Virus record (IMG/VR): IMGVR_UViG_3300043119_000835
Location: 1-40,422 of that record
Length of the DNA stretch: 40,422 nucleotides
Origin: a virus
Reading direction: 5' to 3' (one strand)
Position numbers and translations under genes: made by a program. How positions within the stretch are numbered: position 1 is the first letter of the stretch; each line of letters opens with the position of its first letter. Shown in pieces: positions 30,335-38,783 of this stretch. Under the pieces are notes generated by a model. The model had not been told where the DNA came from. It saw nothing but the letters and a program-made list of their open reading frames with translations, and made no database searches.

Positions 30335-31567
30335 CTAGTTTCCTTTACCGCTTTTTGCGGCGTGGTATTCCTCGGGCGTAATCCCGAGCTGGTTGATGAC
30401 GTAATCTTCTTCTGCCGTCAGGGCCGCGCTGGAGTCCTGCGTACCGGCGGGCGGTACGCCGCCGGTCTGCATGGCCCCAAGGGCCGCCACAGGCACGGCG
30501 CTGCTCAGGAAGGTACGCAGTGTGTCGGGGGCATCCTTGGCCAGGCCGCGTGCCCAGCCCTCCACAGCCTTGTTCAGCCTTCCGTCGCTGAGCGCGGCGT
30601 CGATTTCCGCATTCAGCGCGTTCTCAATGCTGCTGGTTTCAAGCTCGGCAACACGGTTTTTCAATGCCGCGTTGGCCTGCTGCAATGCGGTGAGGGCCGC
30701 TACGGGTGCAAACCTGGCAGGGTCAGGGGTTGCGGCCTGCTGCGTCAGCGCCGCAATCTGGCTGTCTTTGTGCTGCAACACGTCCAGCAGGCTTACGGGG
30801 GTGCCCCCGGGCTGGTCCGACGCTGCTGCCGCATCGCTTGCCCCCAGCATGTCTTTGAGCTTGTCCAGCTGCGCCGTGATGTCGGCTGCTGTTGCCGTTA
30901 CCGGCAAGTTGAGCATCCAGCGCAGGCGTTCCAGTAGTTCATCCATGGTTGTCTCCTGTTCTGTTGTCTGTGCGGCCTGTACGTGCGCAGAGGCCGCGTG
31001 CACATTGCCCAGCGCCAGCGCCACGGCGTCTAAGCCGTCCAGCGCGGGGGTGTTGGTCAGGGCCGCGTTGATCAGCGCCAGCACGGCGCCGGTTTCGGGA
31101 TCAAAAGAAAAGTACGGGGATATGTATTTGTATTCGCCGGCATCAATGTAGCCGCGCGCCTTATCCGTCCAGCTGACGGAGGCGAACAGACCTTTGCCGG
31201 CCACATAGACAAGCCGCTGCAGCCAGCCGGAAGCGGGCGCGGGCTGCCCGTTGGCACGGGCGTTCAGAGACTGATGCTCGTAATCTATGACAATGGGTGT
31301 TTCGCGGGCCTCTGCGGCTGCGATGATGGCTTCGGCAATGGAGGCATCCATCTGCCAGTGGGTGAGCCTGCCTTCTGTAATGGTGGCAGGGCGGCCGTCA
31401 CGCGCGGCAAAGCGGCCTTCCGGAAACAACTGGATGTTGCAGCCCGCCGGCAGCTCTTTTTGCGATAGCATTTCCGGCAGATCAGAGTGCCCGGCACCGC
31501 CTTGTGACAGCGGCACCGCAAGACTGGCGGCAGGGTATGCGGTATGTCTGGTGGATAAATGCGTCAT
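30335..31567 (-). CDS. I: Protease I with C-terminal scaffold (Z-like)
   Basis: 410 residues from ATG 31567 (MTHLSTRHTA); a GTG at 31588 is in frame but lies inside the promoter hairpin. Residues about 50-150 (GRPATITEGRLTHWQMDASI, IAAAEARETPIVIDYEHQS, GQPAPASGWLQRLVYV) form the Mu-like capsid protease, with His in DYEHQ and a Ser in the following strand as likely catalytic residues. The C-terminal half is a coiled scaffold (LTALQQANAALKNRVAELET), probably also made separately from an internal start, as Mu Z. No ribosome site precedes the ATG; late RNA may start on it. Confidence 0.9.
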   Translation of the reverse strand: MTHLSTRHTAYPAASLAVPLSQGGAGHSDLPEMLSQKELPAGCNIQLFPEGRFAARDGRPATITEGRLTHWQMDASIAEAIIAAAEARETPIVIDYEHQSLNARANGQPAPASGWLQRLVYVAGKGLFASVSWTDKARGYIDAGEYKYISPYFSFDPETGAVLALINAALTNTPALDGLDAVALALGNVHAASAHVQAAQTTEQETTMDELLERLRWMLNLPVTATAADITAQLDKLKDMLGASDAAAASDQPGGTPVSLLDVLQHKDSQIAALTQQAATPDPARFAPVAALTALQQANAALKNRVAELETSSIENALNAEIDAALSDGRLNKAVEGWARGLAKDAPDTLRTFLSSAVPVAALGAMQTGGVPPAGTQDSSAALTAEEDYVINQLGITPEEYHAAKSGKGN

Positions 31568-31573
31568 GCCCCC

Positions 31574-31618
31574 GATATACGGGGGCACGGATGGTCAGGA
31601 CAGGTGGAAGGGGTTCAG
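31574..31618 (-). promoter_or_regulatory. Late promoter of the protease-head operon (PI-like)
   Basis: The 23-bp element (31618-31596 leftward) is identical to the lysis and gp46 copies. A -10, TATATC (31579-31574), or GTATAT one base earlier, follows. The -10 is the loop of TGCCCCC (31567-31573) with GGGGGCA (31581-31587). Six bases after the -10 comes the A of the gene I start codon, as at gp46. Mu has its PI late promoter at the same place. Confidence 0.75.
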
Positions 31619-31738
31619 AAGGTAGGAGTACTTTCTTTGTCGCTGGATAATCCCTTGGCAAAGGGCGTTAGCCCTGCGTTAGATTTTGCGAAGCCGCCTG
31701 TTTGCAGACCGATGTCCGCAAGCGGCAATATCTTCGCT
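31619..31738. other. Intergenic spacer between gpG and the late promoter
   Basis: No gene. On the minus strand it holds GGGCTAACGCCC and CCCTTTGCCAAGGG-type short hairpins about 31655-31680, which may end transcription of the terminase-portal-F-gpG operon. Confidence 0.4.
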
Positions 31739-32230
31739 CTAATCGCCGCCAAGTGCTTTTCGTACATTGTCACGAAGCACTCCCATAATTTCTTCTTCAT
31801 CATCCGGCCCGATACCCAGAAACGGGCGGGGCACAACTGTGCCCCATGGTATAGGACCGCCGCGCCCGGTGCGGCCATGGGCACCGCGCAGAGCGCCGAA
31901 CTGGTGCGTACGGGCGTGGGGTTCGTTGGTGCCTGCCACGGCGAAGTCCGGGCCGTACGCTGTCTGGATGCTGGCTGCCAGCAGGCCCCGCACCTGCAGG
32001 ATGGGGCTGTCTTCATGTCCTGTTTTTGCGCGTTGGCCTATGGTGACCGGCGAAAGCGGATGCCATGCTTCGCCGCTGACGGGGTCGCGTTCTTCTGCAA
32101 AGGCCCGTTCCGAGGCGTCTGCCAGAATGCCGGCCAGCTGCATGGTAACGGGACTCATGTCGCGGCCCAGGTCTGCCAGTCTGGCGAGCTGCTTTTCTAA
32201 CGCGTCCAGATTGACCGTGATTTCAATCAT
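31739..32230 (-). CDS. G: Virion morphogenesis protein gpG-like
   Basis: 163 residues. IEITVNLDALEKQLARLADL, EAWHPLSPVTIGQRAKTGH, LLAASIQTAYGPDFAVAGTN and PWGTVVPRPFLGIGPDDEEE are the tail-completion/virion-morphogenesis (gpS/gpG) pattern. It acts at head-tail joining. It follows gene F after a 136-bp gap that contains CCGCGTTTGCGGG-type inverted repeats but no ORF. Confidence 0.92.
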   Translation of the reverse strand: MIEITVNLDALEKQLARLADLGRDMSPVTMQLAGILADASERAFAEERDPVSGEAWHPLSPVTIGQRAKTGHEDSPILQVRGLLAASIQTAYGPDFAVAGTNEPHARTHQFGALRGAHGRTGRGGPIPWGTVVPRPFLGIGPDDEEEIMGVLRDNVRKALGGD

Positions 32231-32366
32231 GGCTATTCTCCCCTATACAGATGAGCGGATGTGACACGGTGATATTCTGCCTGCCGTAGCACGGGCTTTT
32301 TTGTCCGGAGCGCTTTGTGGGGTTTCCGCGTTTGCGGGTGGCAGGCCCCACCGTCCGCTCCCTTTT

Positions 32367-33641
32367 TTACCTGCCTTCTTTCCCGCCCTTATCCTTTGCC
32401 CGCAGCTGCCGGATAATGCGCTGCCTGCCTGCGTCATCGGCGCTCAGCCGCCAGAAGCTGACCACATACAGCTCGTCTTTTTTGCGGGTGGCTTTGACCA
32501 CTGTTACATACCCTTGCGGGTCATCCATAAAGAACAGCAGTTTCTGCGGATTTTGCCGGACAACTTCTCCCCGCTCCACCACATCCTGTATGCGGGCGTA
32601 ATCGGCCTGCTGCAGTTCCGGATGCTGACTACGCTGTTTTGCATATGTCTCAGATGAAAGCCGTGCAACCGTGGCGCCCGTATCCAGCTGTTCCGCGTGG
32701 TGCGGTGCCAGCTTTGCAACAGGAAAACTGCCCTGCGGCGCGGCCTGCCATTGCGCAAAAGCCGGTCCGGCTGTCAGGTGGCGCACTGTGGCGGCTGCTG
32801 CAGGGTGGCTGGCGGCTTCAAGCTTTTGCACTGCCTGTGCCAGCATATGTTCCATACCGGCGGCACCGGCGTTGTACGAAAAGCCTAAGTCTGTCCAGGC
32901 AACAGCTTCTTCGCCGCCTTTGCGGGTTGCCGTGCCGGGCAGGCGGTATCCTGTGACTTCGCGGTTATGTACCTCGCCGGTGCGGGAGTCTGTGACCTGC
33001 TGCTGTCTGGTGACCATACGGCCCGCGCTGCTTTCCACCTGCAGGCCCTCGCGCTGCAGGCGATGGCCGGACAACGTCCGCACGCGGCAACGGCACCCCC
33101 AGCCGTTAGGCGGGTAATGGCTGCCCCAAAAGGCATCATCATGGGCAAACACTCTGCCGTGCAGGGCGCTGTGCGCCGGGCGCGTTTTCGCATCCAGCAC
33201 CGCCACATACTGCCAGTACGGGCGGGCAGCAGCATTTTGCCGCTGCTGTCTGTACCGGCCGGCCATGTATGCTGTCTGTACATTCTGACGAAAGATAAGC
33301 CGCAGCCGTGCCGGACTGCCCATGCGCACGACACGCGGGGTACCGTCCGCGCCTTGTTCCAGCCGTTTGCCCCACCAGCCTTTTTTGCGCAATACGGGTT
33401 CCAGCTGCTGCATGAACCAGCGCTCGCTTTTGCCTTCGCGCAATTTTACCGCAAGGGCATTGCGTATATCTTCCAGCACATCCAGCTTTGCCACACCGGC
33501 CACGGTAAACGCACGGGCATGGGCCTGCTGCCACATCTCATGCCAGTTGGCAGTTACGGCATAGCCCTTTGATTCAAAGTAGGCGATGGCATCGGCGGGC
33601 GGCAGGCCGATGGCATAAGAAAGGTTCACAGGCTGCGGCAT
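32367..33641 (-). CDS. F: Minor head protein F with C-terminal PBECR2-like nuclease domain
   Basis: 424 residues from ATG 33641 (MPQPVNLSYAIGLPPADAIA), 1 bp after the portal stop. The Mu F-like head morphogenesis domain covers about 20-220 (ALAVKLREGKSERWFMQQLE, RLIFRQNVQTAYMAGRYRQQ, RPAHSALHGRVFAHDDAFWG, HYPPNGWGCRCRVR). Residues about 323-424 (LSSETYAKQRSQHPELQQAD, YARIQDVVERGEVV, YVTVVKATRKKDELYVVSFW) resemble the PBECR2 family, a predicted RelE/barnase/EndoU-fold RNase frequently fused to phage head proteins. An RNase packaged in the head and delivered at infection is a known hypothesis, not shown. Mu F itself lacks this part. Confidence 0.88.
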   Translation of the reverse strand: MPQPVNLSYAIGLPPADAIAYFESKGYAVTANWHEMWQQAHARAFTVAGVAKLDVLEDIRNALAVKLREGKSERWFMQQLEPVLRKKGWWGKRLEQGADGTPRVVRMGSPARLRLIFRQNVQTAYMAGRYRQQRQNAAARPYWQYVAVLDAKTRPAHSALHGRVFAHDDAFWGSHYPPNGWGCRCRVRTLSGHRLQREGLQVESSAGRMVTRQQQVTDSRTGEVHNREVTGYRLPGTATRKGGEEAVAWTDLGFSYNAGAAGMEHMLAQAVQKLEAASHPAAAATVRHLTAGPAFAQWQAAPQGSFPVAKLAPHHAEQLDTGATVARLSSETYAKQRSQHPELQQADYARIQDVVERGEVVRQNPQKLLFFMDDPQGYVTVVKATRKKDELYVVSFWRLSADDAGRQRIIRQLRAKDKGGKEGR

Positions 33642-33642
33642 A

Positions 33643-35244
33643 CTATGAGTCCGGACGCTGTTCGTCAGAGGCACTGAGGCTGCCCCACACTTCGGCCACA
33701 AACAAGGCCCGCGCCAGCAAGTCTTCCAGCTGCCCGCCGTCCATCTGCGGATACAGTTCCCCCAGTCTTCCGAGCAGATCAGCGGGGTCAGCTCCCTGCC
33801 GCACCTCATCCATCAAGGGGGCCAGCATGGCTTCCATAGCCTTATGCAGCTCTTTATCCGGCACGGGAACAGCGTCCACCGCAGTCTGGTCGGGGTAGGC
33901 ATCACCACCTGCCGGTGCTGCAACAGCAGACAACGCTGCCAGAGCTGCAGGCACTGCGGGGCTGGCTGCAGGCGCAACAGGCATAAGAATGTCTTCATCC
34001 TTGCCGGCCACAGGAATTTTAAGTTTTTCATGCACCCATGACGCCGGAATGCGCATGACCGCAGCGAGCTTCGGCAGCGCATCGGCATACTGGGTCAAGT
34101 CTTCTGCCTCACGCGTATCAAAGCGGAACCACGGCAGCAGACGCGGGTCGTTTACACCGCTGTTGAGGATGGCCAGCGGCGCCAGCACCTGACGCGTCAA
34201 CGTACCGGCCAGCTGCAGCGCATCGGAGATCAGCAGGTCATGCCTGATTTCGTTATGCACGTTGCCCAGGGCATTGGTGCTGGTTTTTCCGTCGGCCTGA
34301 CTGGTCAGCGTGCCCCCCAGAATGGCTTTGCTCATGCCGCGTTCGCAGCGGTCTGCCAGCGCCCCGAAATGATCATGGCTGCTGTTGGCCGGCGTTTCAA
34401 ACAGGATTTCCATCCCCTGAGGAATAATGCCGGAAGCATCGCGCCCCAGATACTGCAGCGCCCGACGCAAAGCGGCTTTATCTTCCTTGCTGCTGCCGGG
34501 GGGGTATTTGCCCAGGCGGAACGGCAGGCCATGCACGTCAACATATGCGGCATGGGCGGACAGTGCATATTCACGCAGCAGAAAGCTCCACGCCAGTACA
34601 CGGAACAGACCGGCACGGGGCAGCCAGCCGGAACGTGAACGGTGCACATGCAGCACCCAGCCGAAGGGGAGAAGCTCTGCGCCTTCTGATGTGCCATCAC
34701 GCAGCCGGAGGCTGTTCAAATTATTCGGGTGCGTCTGAAACCACGTCTGCGGGCGGAAATGAAAAGCCTGCGGCAGGTGCAGCGATCCTTCGCGGCCCCA
34801 TTCGATTTCAAGCGCGGCAAAGCCGTGGCCTATGGCGTCAGCCATATCCAGCATCAGGTCTTCCACATTGCTGAGGGCTTCAAACTGTTCTTTAACCGCT
34901 TCCGCTACCCGTTCCGCCTTGGCATCTCCTGCACGCCCCGGCTGAATGTCCCAGTCCAGCGTCAGGAGAGCGCGCTTGCGCTTGGACAACTCTGCCGCCA
35001 GATGGTCGCAACGGTCTTCCATATCGGCAAACAGTTTGTGCTGCTCCAGTATTTCACCTTCATCGGCCGACTGCAGTATGGTGCGCAGGCGTGCAGGCGT
35101 CAGCCCGTGTGTCAGGTTGGCCCATTTGTTCAGCACTTCCAGCGTGCCGACGGCGGAGTATCCATCGGTCTGCTGCAGCCCCTTGGCCAGTGCCGAACGC
35201 ACAAAGCCGCGTGCAGCTTGCATAAGGTCATTAAAAGAAACCAC
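33643..35244 (-). CDS. Portal protein (gp29, DUF935)
   Basis: 533 residues from GTG 35244, chosen because GAGGAGG is 7 nt upstream; an earlier ATG at 35304 lies within terminase and has no ribosome site. ADMEDRCDHLAAELSKRKRA, LLTLDWDIQPGRAGDAKAER, DAIGHGFAALEIEWGREGSL and GRDASGIIPQGMEILFETPA are typical of the Mu portal family. It forms the dodecameric ring through which DNA is packaged. The C-terminus is acidic and Ala/Pro-rich. Overlaps terminase by 14 bp. Confidence 0.93.
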   Translation of the reverse strand: MVSFNDLMQAARGFVRSALAKGLQQTDGYSAVGTLEVLNKWANLTHGLTPARLRTILQSADEGEILEQHKLFADMEDRCDHLAAELSKRKRALLTLDWDIQPGRAGDAKAERVAEAVKEQFEALSNVEDLMLDMADAIGHGFAALEIEWGREGSLHLPQAFHFRPQTWFQTHPNNLNSLRLRDGTSEGAELLPFGWVLHVHRSRSGWLPRAGLFRVLAWSFLLREYALSAHAAYVDVHGLPFRLGKYPPGSSKEDKAALRRALQYLGRDASGIIPQGMEILFETPANSSHDHFGALADRCERGMSKAILGGTLTSQADGKTSTNALGNVHNEIRHDLLISDALQLAGTLTRQVLAPLAILNSGVNDPRLLPWFRFDTREAEDLTQYADALPKLAAVMRIPASWVHEKLKIPVAGKDEDILMPVAPAASPAVPAALAALSAVAAPAGGDAYPDQTAVDAVPVPDKELHKAMEAMLAPLMDEVRQGADPADLLGRLGELYPQMDGGQLEDLLARALFVAEVWGSLSASDEQRPDS

Positions 35245-36895
35245 GGGAATCCTCCTCGATGTCAGACATTCCCCTGAAGGCATTCGCCTGCGGAACGGCT
35301 TCAAAAGCGTCCCTCAAGCTTACAAAACCGCCCGATGCCAGACGCCAGAGCATTTCAAGGGCATCCGGGCCGTCATCGTGATCTGCTTTGGGAAAGTGCC
35401 GTAACTGGTCAATCAGCGTATTCTGGCTGGAATGCACTCTGATGCGCCCCTGAGCCATATAGGGCTGCAGCGTTTCAATGCGCAGCAGTTTGTCGGTACT
35501 GTTGGTGATGGGCCGGACAGGCAGGGGAATCCCCCTTTCCGCTGCGCGCTGGGTCAGGACATGCGCAAAAAATTCCTGAAACTGCACAGCCTCTACCGCC
35601 CACATCAGGCAGCGGTACTGCAGATGAATGGCAATAATGTCTTCGATTATCCTGTCGGGATGCCGCTTGCGGATAAGGGCTTCCACCACATCCAGCGTCA
35701 TGCTGGCACGGTTGAATCCGCCTACCAGAATGGCCGATGGGTCACGGCCGGCACCATGCTTGCCCAGTGATGGGTCCACCGCGCCGAACAGCAGCCAGTC
35801 GCTGCGCCTGTCCACCCAGAAGGCAATACAGGCGGCAAAAGGGGCGCTGTCGGAAGAAAGCGGATCGTTCTGCTGTTCGGCATCAAAGGCGCTATGGTCT
35901 TCTGCCCGTTTGAGCATCAGCTTGTACAGCGGACGCATGGCCGGCCACGACACCACCGCACCGCGCTGCATGGCCTGTGTGTTCTCGTTGTAAAAACGGT
36001 CGGCGGACTCCTGACCTTCCGCCTGCAGCAGGTTTTCCCACTTGTCCCACAAGTCCATGCGTTCAGGCCAGGTGACGATGGCGCGAAAGGCTTTGGACCG
36101 CCACATGGGCTTTTTCATGGTGCGGGCAAGCACGCTGTCATAGTGCAGGATGGTACCCACATAGATAACATCCATGCTGTCGTCGGCTGGTCCCAGCGAT
36201 AAGACAGTACGCTGCAGCCAGCCCTGCAGCTTGTCGCGTTGCTCGGGTTTCTGTACGTTCTCGTCGTTTTCCAGATCGTCCAGAATGGCCAGATCAGGCC
36301 GGTACGGGCCATGACGCAGCCCGCGCATACGCTTGCCGGCGCCCAGAGCCTGCAGTTTGATATTACCGGCGGTTACTGTGGTCGCTTCGTTCCACACACG
36401 GCCGCGCCCGCAGGCCTCTGCAAAGTCCATGGCTAGCCGCGGATTCGCTTCCAGCTCAACCTTGACAGCTTCCAGCAGGGCGGCGGCCTGCGTCAGCGCG
36501 TCAGCTATCAACAAAATATAGTGCTTACGCTGGGTAACAACGCACCACAGTACAAAAAACAGCGCCACATAGGTGCTTTTCGCCTCGCCACGCGGTGCGG
36601 CAACTGCCAGTTTGATGCCGGTTACAGCCTCAATAATGGCGGGCAGCTCCGTATCCAGCCACTGGTGCAGCAACGAATCGCCGCCGTCAGAAGAAGTGCG
36701 CACGTAATGAGGAAAATACGTGCGCCTGAAAAAAACAAAATCGCCTTTGGCGCGTTCGCGGCGCTGCCTGCTGGCTTCGGGGTCCGCGGCAAAACCCTGA
36801 CAATCCGCCTCTATCTGCTGACGCAGTGTGGCAGACAGATCTGCTAATGCCTGCAGAAAATCTTTACGGCTCAGCTTTTCCTTCAAGCGTCCCAT
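35231..36895 (-). CDS. Terminase large subunit (gp28)
   Basis: 554 residues. Packaging ATPase and nuclease of the Mu type: FFRRTYFPHYVRTSSDGG, Walker A AAPRGEAKST (99-108), Walker B DLAILDDLEND (201-211), a coupling motif VGTILHYDS, and the RNase H-like nuclease with GAVDPSLGK and DHDDGPDALEML as the acidic clusters. It packages by headful with host DNA attached at both ends in Mu. Full-length and intact. It lies 8 bp after the small subunit gene. Confidence 0.95.
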   Translation of the reverse strand: MGRLKEKLSRKDFLQALADLSATLRQQIEADCQGFAADPEASRQRRERAKGDFVFFRRTYFPHYVRTSSDGGDSLLHQWLDTELPAIIEAVTGIKLAVAAPRGEAKSTYVALFFVLWCVVTQRKHYILLIADALTQAAALLEAVKVELEANPRLAMDFAEACGRGRVWNEATTVTAGNIKLQALGAGKRMRGLRHGPYRPDLAILDDLENDENVQKPEQRDKLQGWLQRTVLSLGPADDSMDVIYVGTILHYDSVLARTMKKPMWRSKAFRAIVTWPERMDLWDKWENLLQAEGQESADRFYNENTQAMQRGAVVSWPAMRPLYKLMLKRAEDHSAFDAEQQNDPLSSDSAPFAACIAFWVDRRSDWLLFGAVDPSLGKHGAGRDPSAILVGGFNRASMTLDVVEALIRKRHPDRIIEDIIAIHLQYRCLMWAVEAVQFQEFFAHVLTQRAAERGIPLPVRPITNSTDKLLRIETLQPYMAQGRIRVHSSQNTLIDQLRHFPKADHDDGPDALEMLWRLASGGFVSLRDAFEAVPQANAFRGMSDIEEDSRGFF

Positions 36896-36903
36896 GGCAA
36901 CCT

Positions 36904-37434
36904 CTACTTATTTCCTTTGCTGCCATAGTGTTGCGAGAGTACATGCCCGAACGGTTCCAGCACAGCCACCAGAGCCTCGCCCCTTTCCGGGAAGTGTTCG
37001 CGTACAAACTCTCCCAGCAGGGCCAGTACTTCCAAAGCGATGGCCAGTTCATTTGTTTCAGGCATAACCTTGCGGCAGGCGGATACGGTTTTGTTAAAGC
37101 TGTCGGCAAGGCTGGCCAGTATATCCGCCTTTTGTGCGGCGCTTAGCTCACTGTCCGTATCATCACGTAATTGATCTATTAATGCTTTGTGCTGCACCAG
37201 ATAGTCGGCAAGCATCTGGCGGGTGACACTTTCCACACCGCCGGTAGCGCCGGACATGAGGGCACAGGCAAGGCGGGCCTTGTCCCAGTCGTCGCCTTCG
37301 GCCTTGGCTTTACGCTTCCAGCGGGCGGCTGTGGAAGCAGGCACCCCGCCCGCAACTGCCGCACGCTCTAACGGCAGCTGGTCATAAATATAGGCGCTAC
37401 GCACCGCACGGCGCGTTTCTTCCGCGTGGGCCAT
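36904..37434 (-). CDS. Terminase small subunit (DUF1804)
   Basis: 176 residues. AEETRRAVRSAYIYDQLPLE, RAAVAGGVPASTAARWKRKA (a helix-turn-helix) and AEGDDWDKARLACALMSGAT are the DUF1804 pattern, the DNA-recognition subunit in this phage group. The start codon is not preceded by a ribosome site (ATGGTAACCC), and the gene that should lie upstream in this phage group is absent, which suggests that a junction lies within a few tens of bases of 37434. No late element is found upstream. Confidence 0.9.
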   Translation of the reverse strand: MAHAEETRRAVRSAYIYDQLPLERAAVAGGVPASTAARWKRKAKAEGDDWDKARLACALMSGATGGVESVTRQMLADYLVQHKALIDQLRDDTDSELSAAQKADILASLADSFNKTVSACRKVMPETNELAIALEVLALLGEFVREHFPERGEALVAVLEPFGHVLSQHYGSKGNK

Positions 37435-37616
37435 GGGTTACCATTCAATGGCCATGTGAACTCAGGTGATATCTAGAAAACAACATATTCCATAAAAAAA
37501 AGTGTATTAGACAAGTCACTCTTCACTATCCCAGCCTACACTTCACTCAGCTTCTCTTGCAAAACTGGCACAAAACTGGCACAGATTTTTTAGGCATATG
37601 TGCCTGGGAGGCTGTG
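37435..37616. other. Junction and integrase upstream region
   Basis: No gene. The end next to terminase contains ATTCAATGGCCAT (37443-37455), which, read on the minus strand (ATGGCCATTGAAT), resembles the anticodon-loop sequence ATGGCATTCAA of the tRNA-Ala half. The middle is AT-rich. The end next to the integrase has two adjacent copies of AAAACTGGCAC. I read the interval as one side of a rearranged attachment site; this is inference. Confidence 0.5.
37561..37582 (+). repeat. Tandem 11-bp direct repeat AAAACTGGCAC beside integrase
   Basis: AAAACTGGCAC at 37561-37571 and 37572-37582, followed by AG. Two perfect copies at one helical turn, 34 bp before the integrase start, fit arm-type integrase binding sites or an autoregulatory operator. 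Confidence 0.6.
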
Positions 37617-38780
37617 ATGACAAAAGCAAATTGGATCAAGATTGATCGAGGTATCCGCTATAAAGAACACCCCACACGAAAACACGGGGTCAAGCCAGAC
37701 AGATATTTTGTGCTGCGTCACTCGTCAGAAGGCAAAATGCACCAAGAAGCTCTAGGCTGGGCATCTGAAGGAGTAACGCTTGAAAAAGCCAGAATAAGAC
37801 TTGCAGAACTAAAAGAGGCTAAGCGCACAGGCAAGGGCGCCACAACTCTTGCCAGCCAAAGACGGGCTCTACGTGAGGAAGAGGAACGAAATAAACAAGC
37901 GCAACAAGCGGCTAAAGCCAGATTCATAACCTCAGGTTCATTTTGGCATGAATATTACTGGCCGAGCCAGAGCCATAAAGCGCAAGGCAGCCTCGACGCC
38001 GAAAAAGCACTATGGGAAAAATGGCTCTGCCCCATCATAGGGCAAATTCCACTGGCCACAACCACGACAAAAGATCTGGAAGAAGTGAAAAGACGGATGA
38101 TGAAAGCAGGGCGTGCCCCTGCTACCATCAAATATGCCTTAGCACTGTTCTCTCAGATGTGGACTCTAGCCCAGAACTACGGGATAGCAGACGGCACATG
38201 TCCTGCAAAAAGGCTCAAGCTCCCCGCAAGAGATAACAAGAGACAGCGCTACTTGAAGCCAGCTGAAATAGACACACTCCTTTCGGCCTTACGGGATAAG
38301 TCGCAAAAGACGCACGACATAGCTCTCCTGTCACTGGAGTGCGGCCTTCGCTTTGGAGAAATCGCCAACCTGCGTTGGGAAGATGTTGACCTTGAACATG
38401 AAAGACTATTTATCCGCGATCCAAAATCACGAAGGAACAGATTCACATACATAAACCAAACGATACGCAGCATGTTATTACTAAATAGACCAGATCGAGC
38501 TGGAGATCTAATTTTTCCTGACTATGAAGGCAAACCCATGGCAAGAGTTTCCAAAACATTCGGACGTGTTGCTGATGAGCTCTTCAATTCGGATGTAACG
38601 GACACCAGAAACCGGGTATGTTTTCATACGTTACGACATACGTTTGCATCGCGACTTGTCGCCAATGGAACTCCGCTTTATAATGTCAAAGAGCTGTTAG
38701 GACATTCATCACTTGCCATGACGGAGCGGTATGCACACCTTGCTCCCGACTATTACAAAGCACTGAGCACCAAGGAATAG
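37617..38780 (+). CDS. int: Tyrosine recombinase (integrase)
   Basis: 387 residues from ATG 37617 with GGAGG 6 nt upstream (a frame start at 37557 lies inside the repeats). The N-terminal arm-binding part (residues 1-60, WIKIDRGIRYKEHPTRKHGV) is of the AP2/P4-like short type. A core-binding SAM-like domain follows (about 105-200). Catalytic residues: Arg245 (LRFGEIANLRW), His337 and Arg340 (HTLRHTF), His363 (LLGHSS) and nucleophile Tyr372 (TERYAHL). All are present, so it should be active. Mu-like phages do not need such an enzyme, so it belongs to another element or has been captured. Coding is less GC-rich than the phage genes. Confidence 0.93.
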   Translation: MTKANWIKIDRGIRYKEHPTRKHGVKPDRYFVLRHSSEGKMHQEALGWASEGVTLEKARIRLAELKEAKRTGKGATTLASQRRALREEEERNKQAQQAAKARFITSGSFWHEYYWPSQSHKAQGSLDAEKALWEKWLCPIIGQIPLATTTTKDLEEVKRRMMKAGRAPATIKYALALFSQMWTLAQNYGIADGTCPAKRLKLPARDNKRQRYLKPAEIDTLLSALRDKSQKTHDIALLSLECGLRFGEIANLRWEDVDLEHERLFIRDPKSRRNRFTYINQTIRSMLLLNRPDRAGDLIFPDYEGKPMARVSKTFGRVADELFNSDVTDTRNRVCFHTLRHTFASRLVANGTPLYNVKELLGHSSLAMTERYAHLAPDYYKALSTKE

Positions 38781-38783
38781 ATT

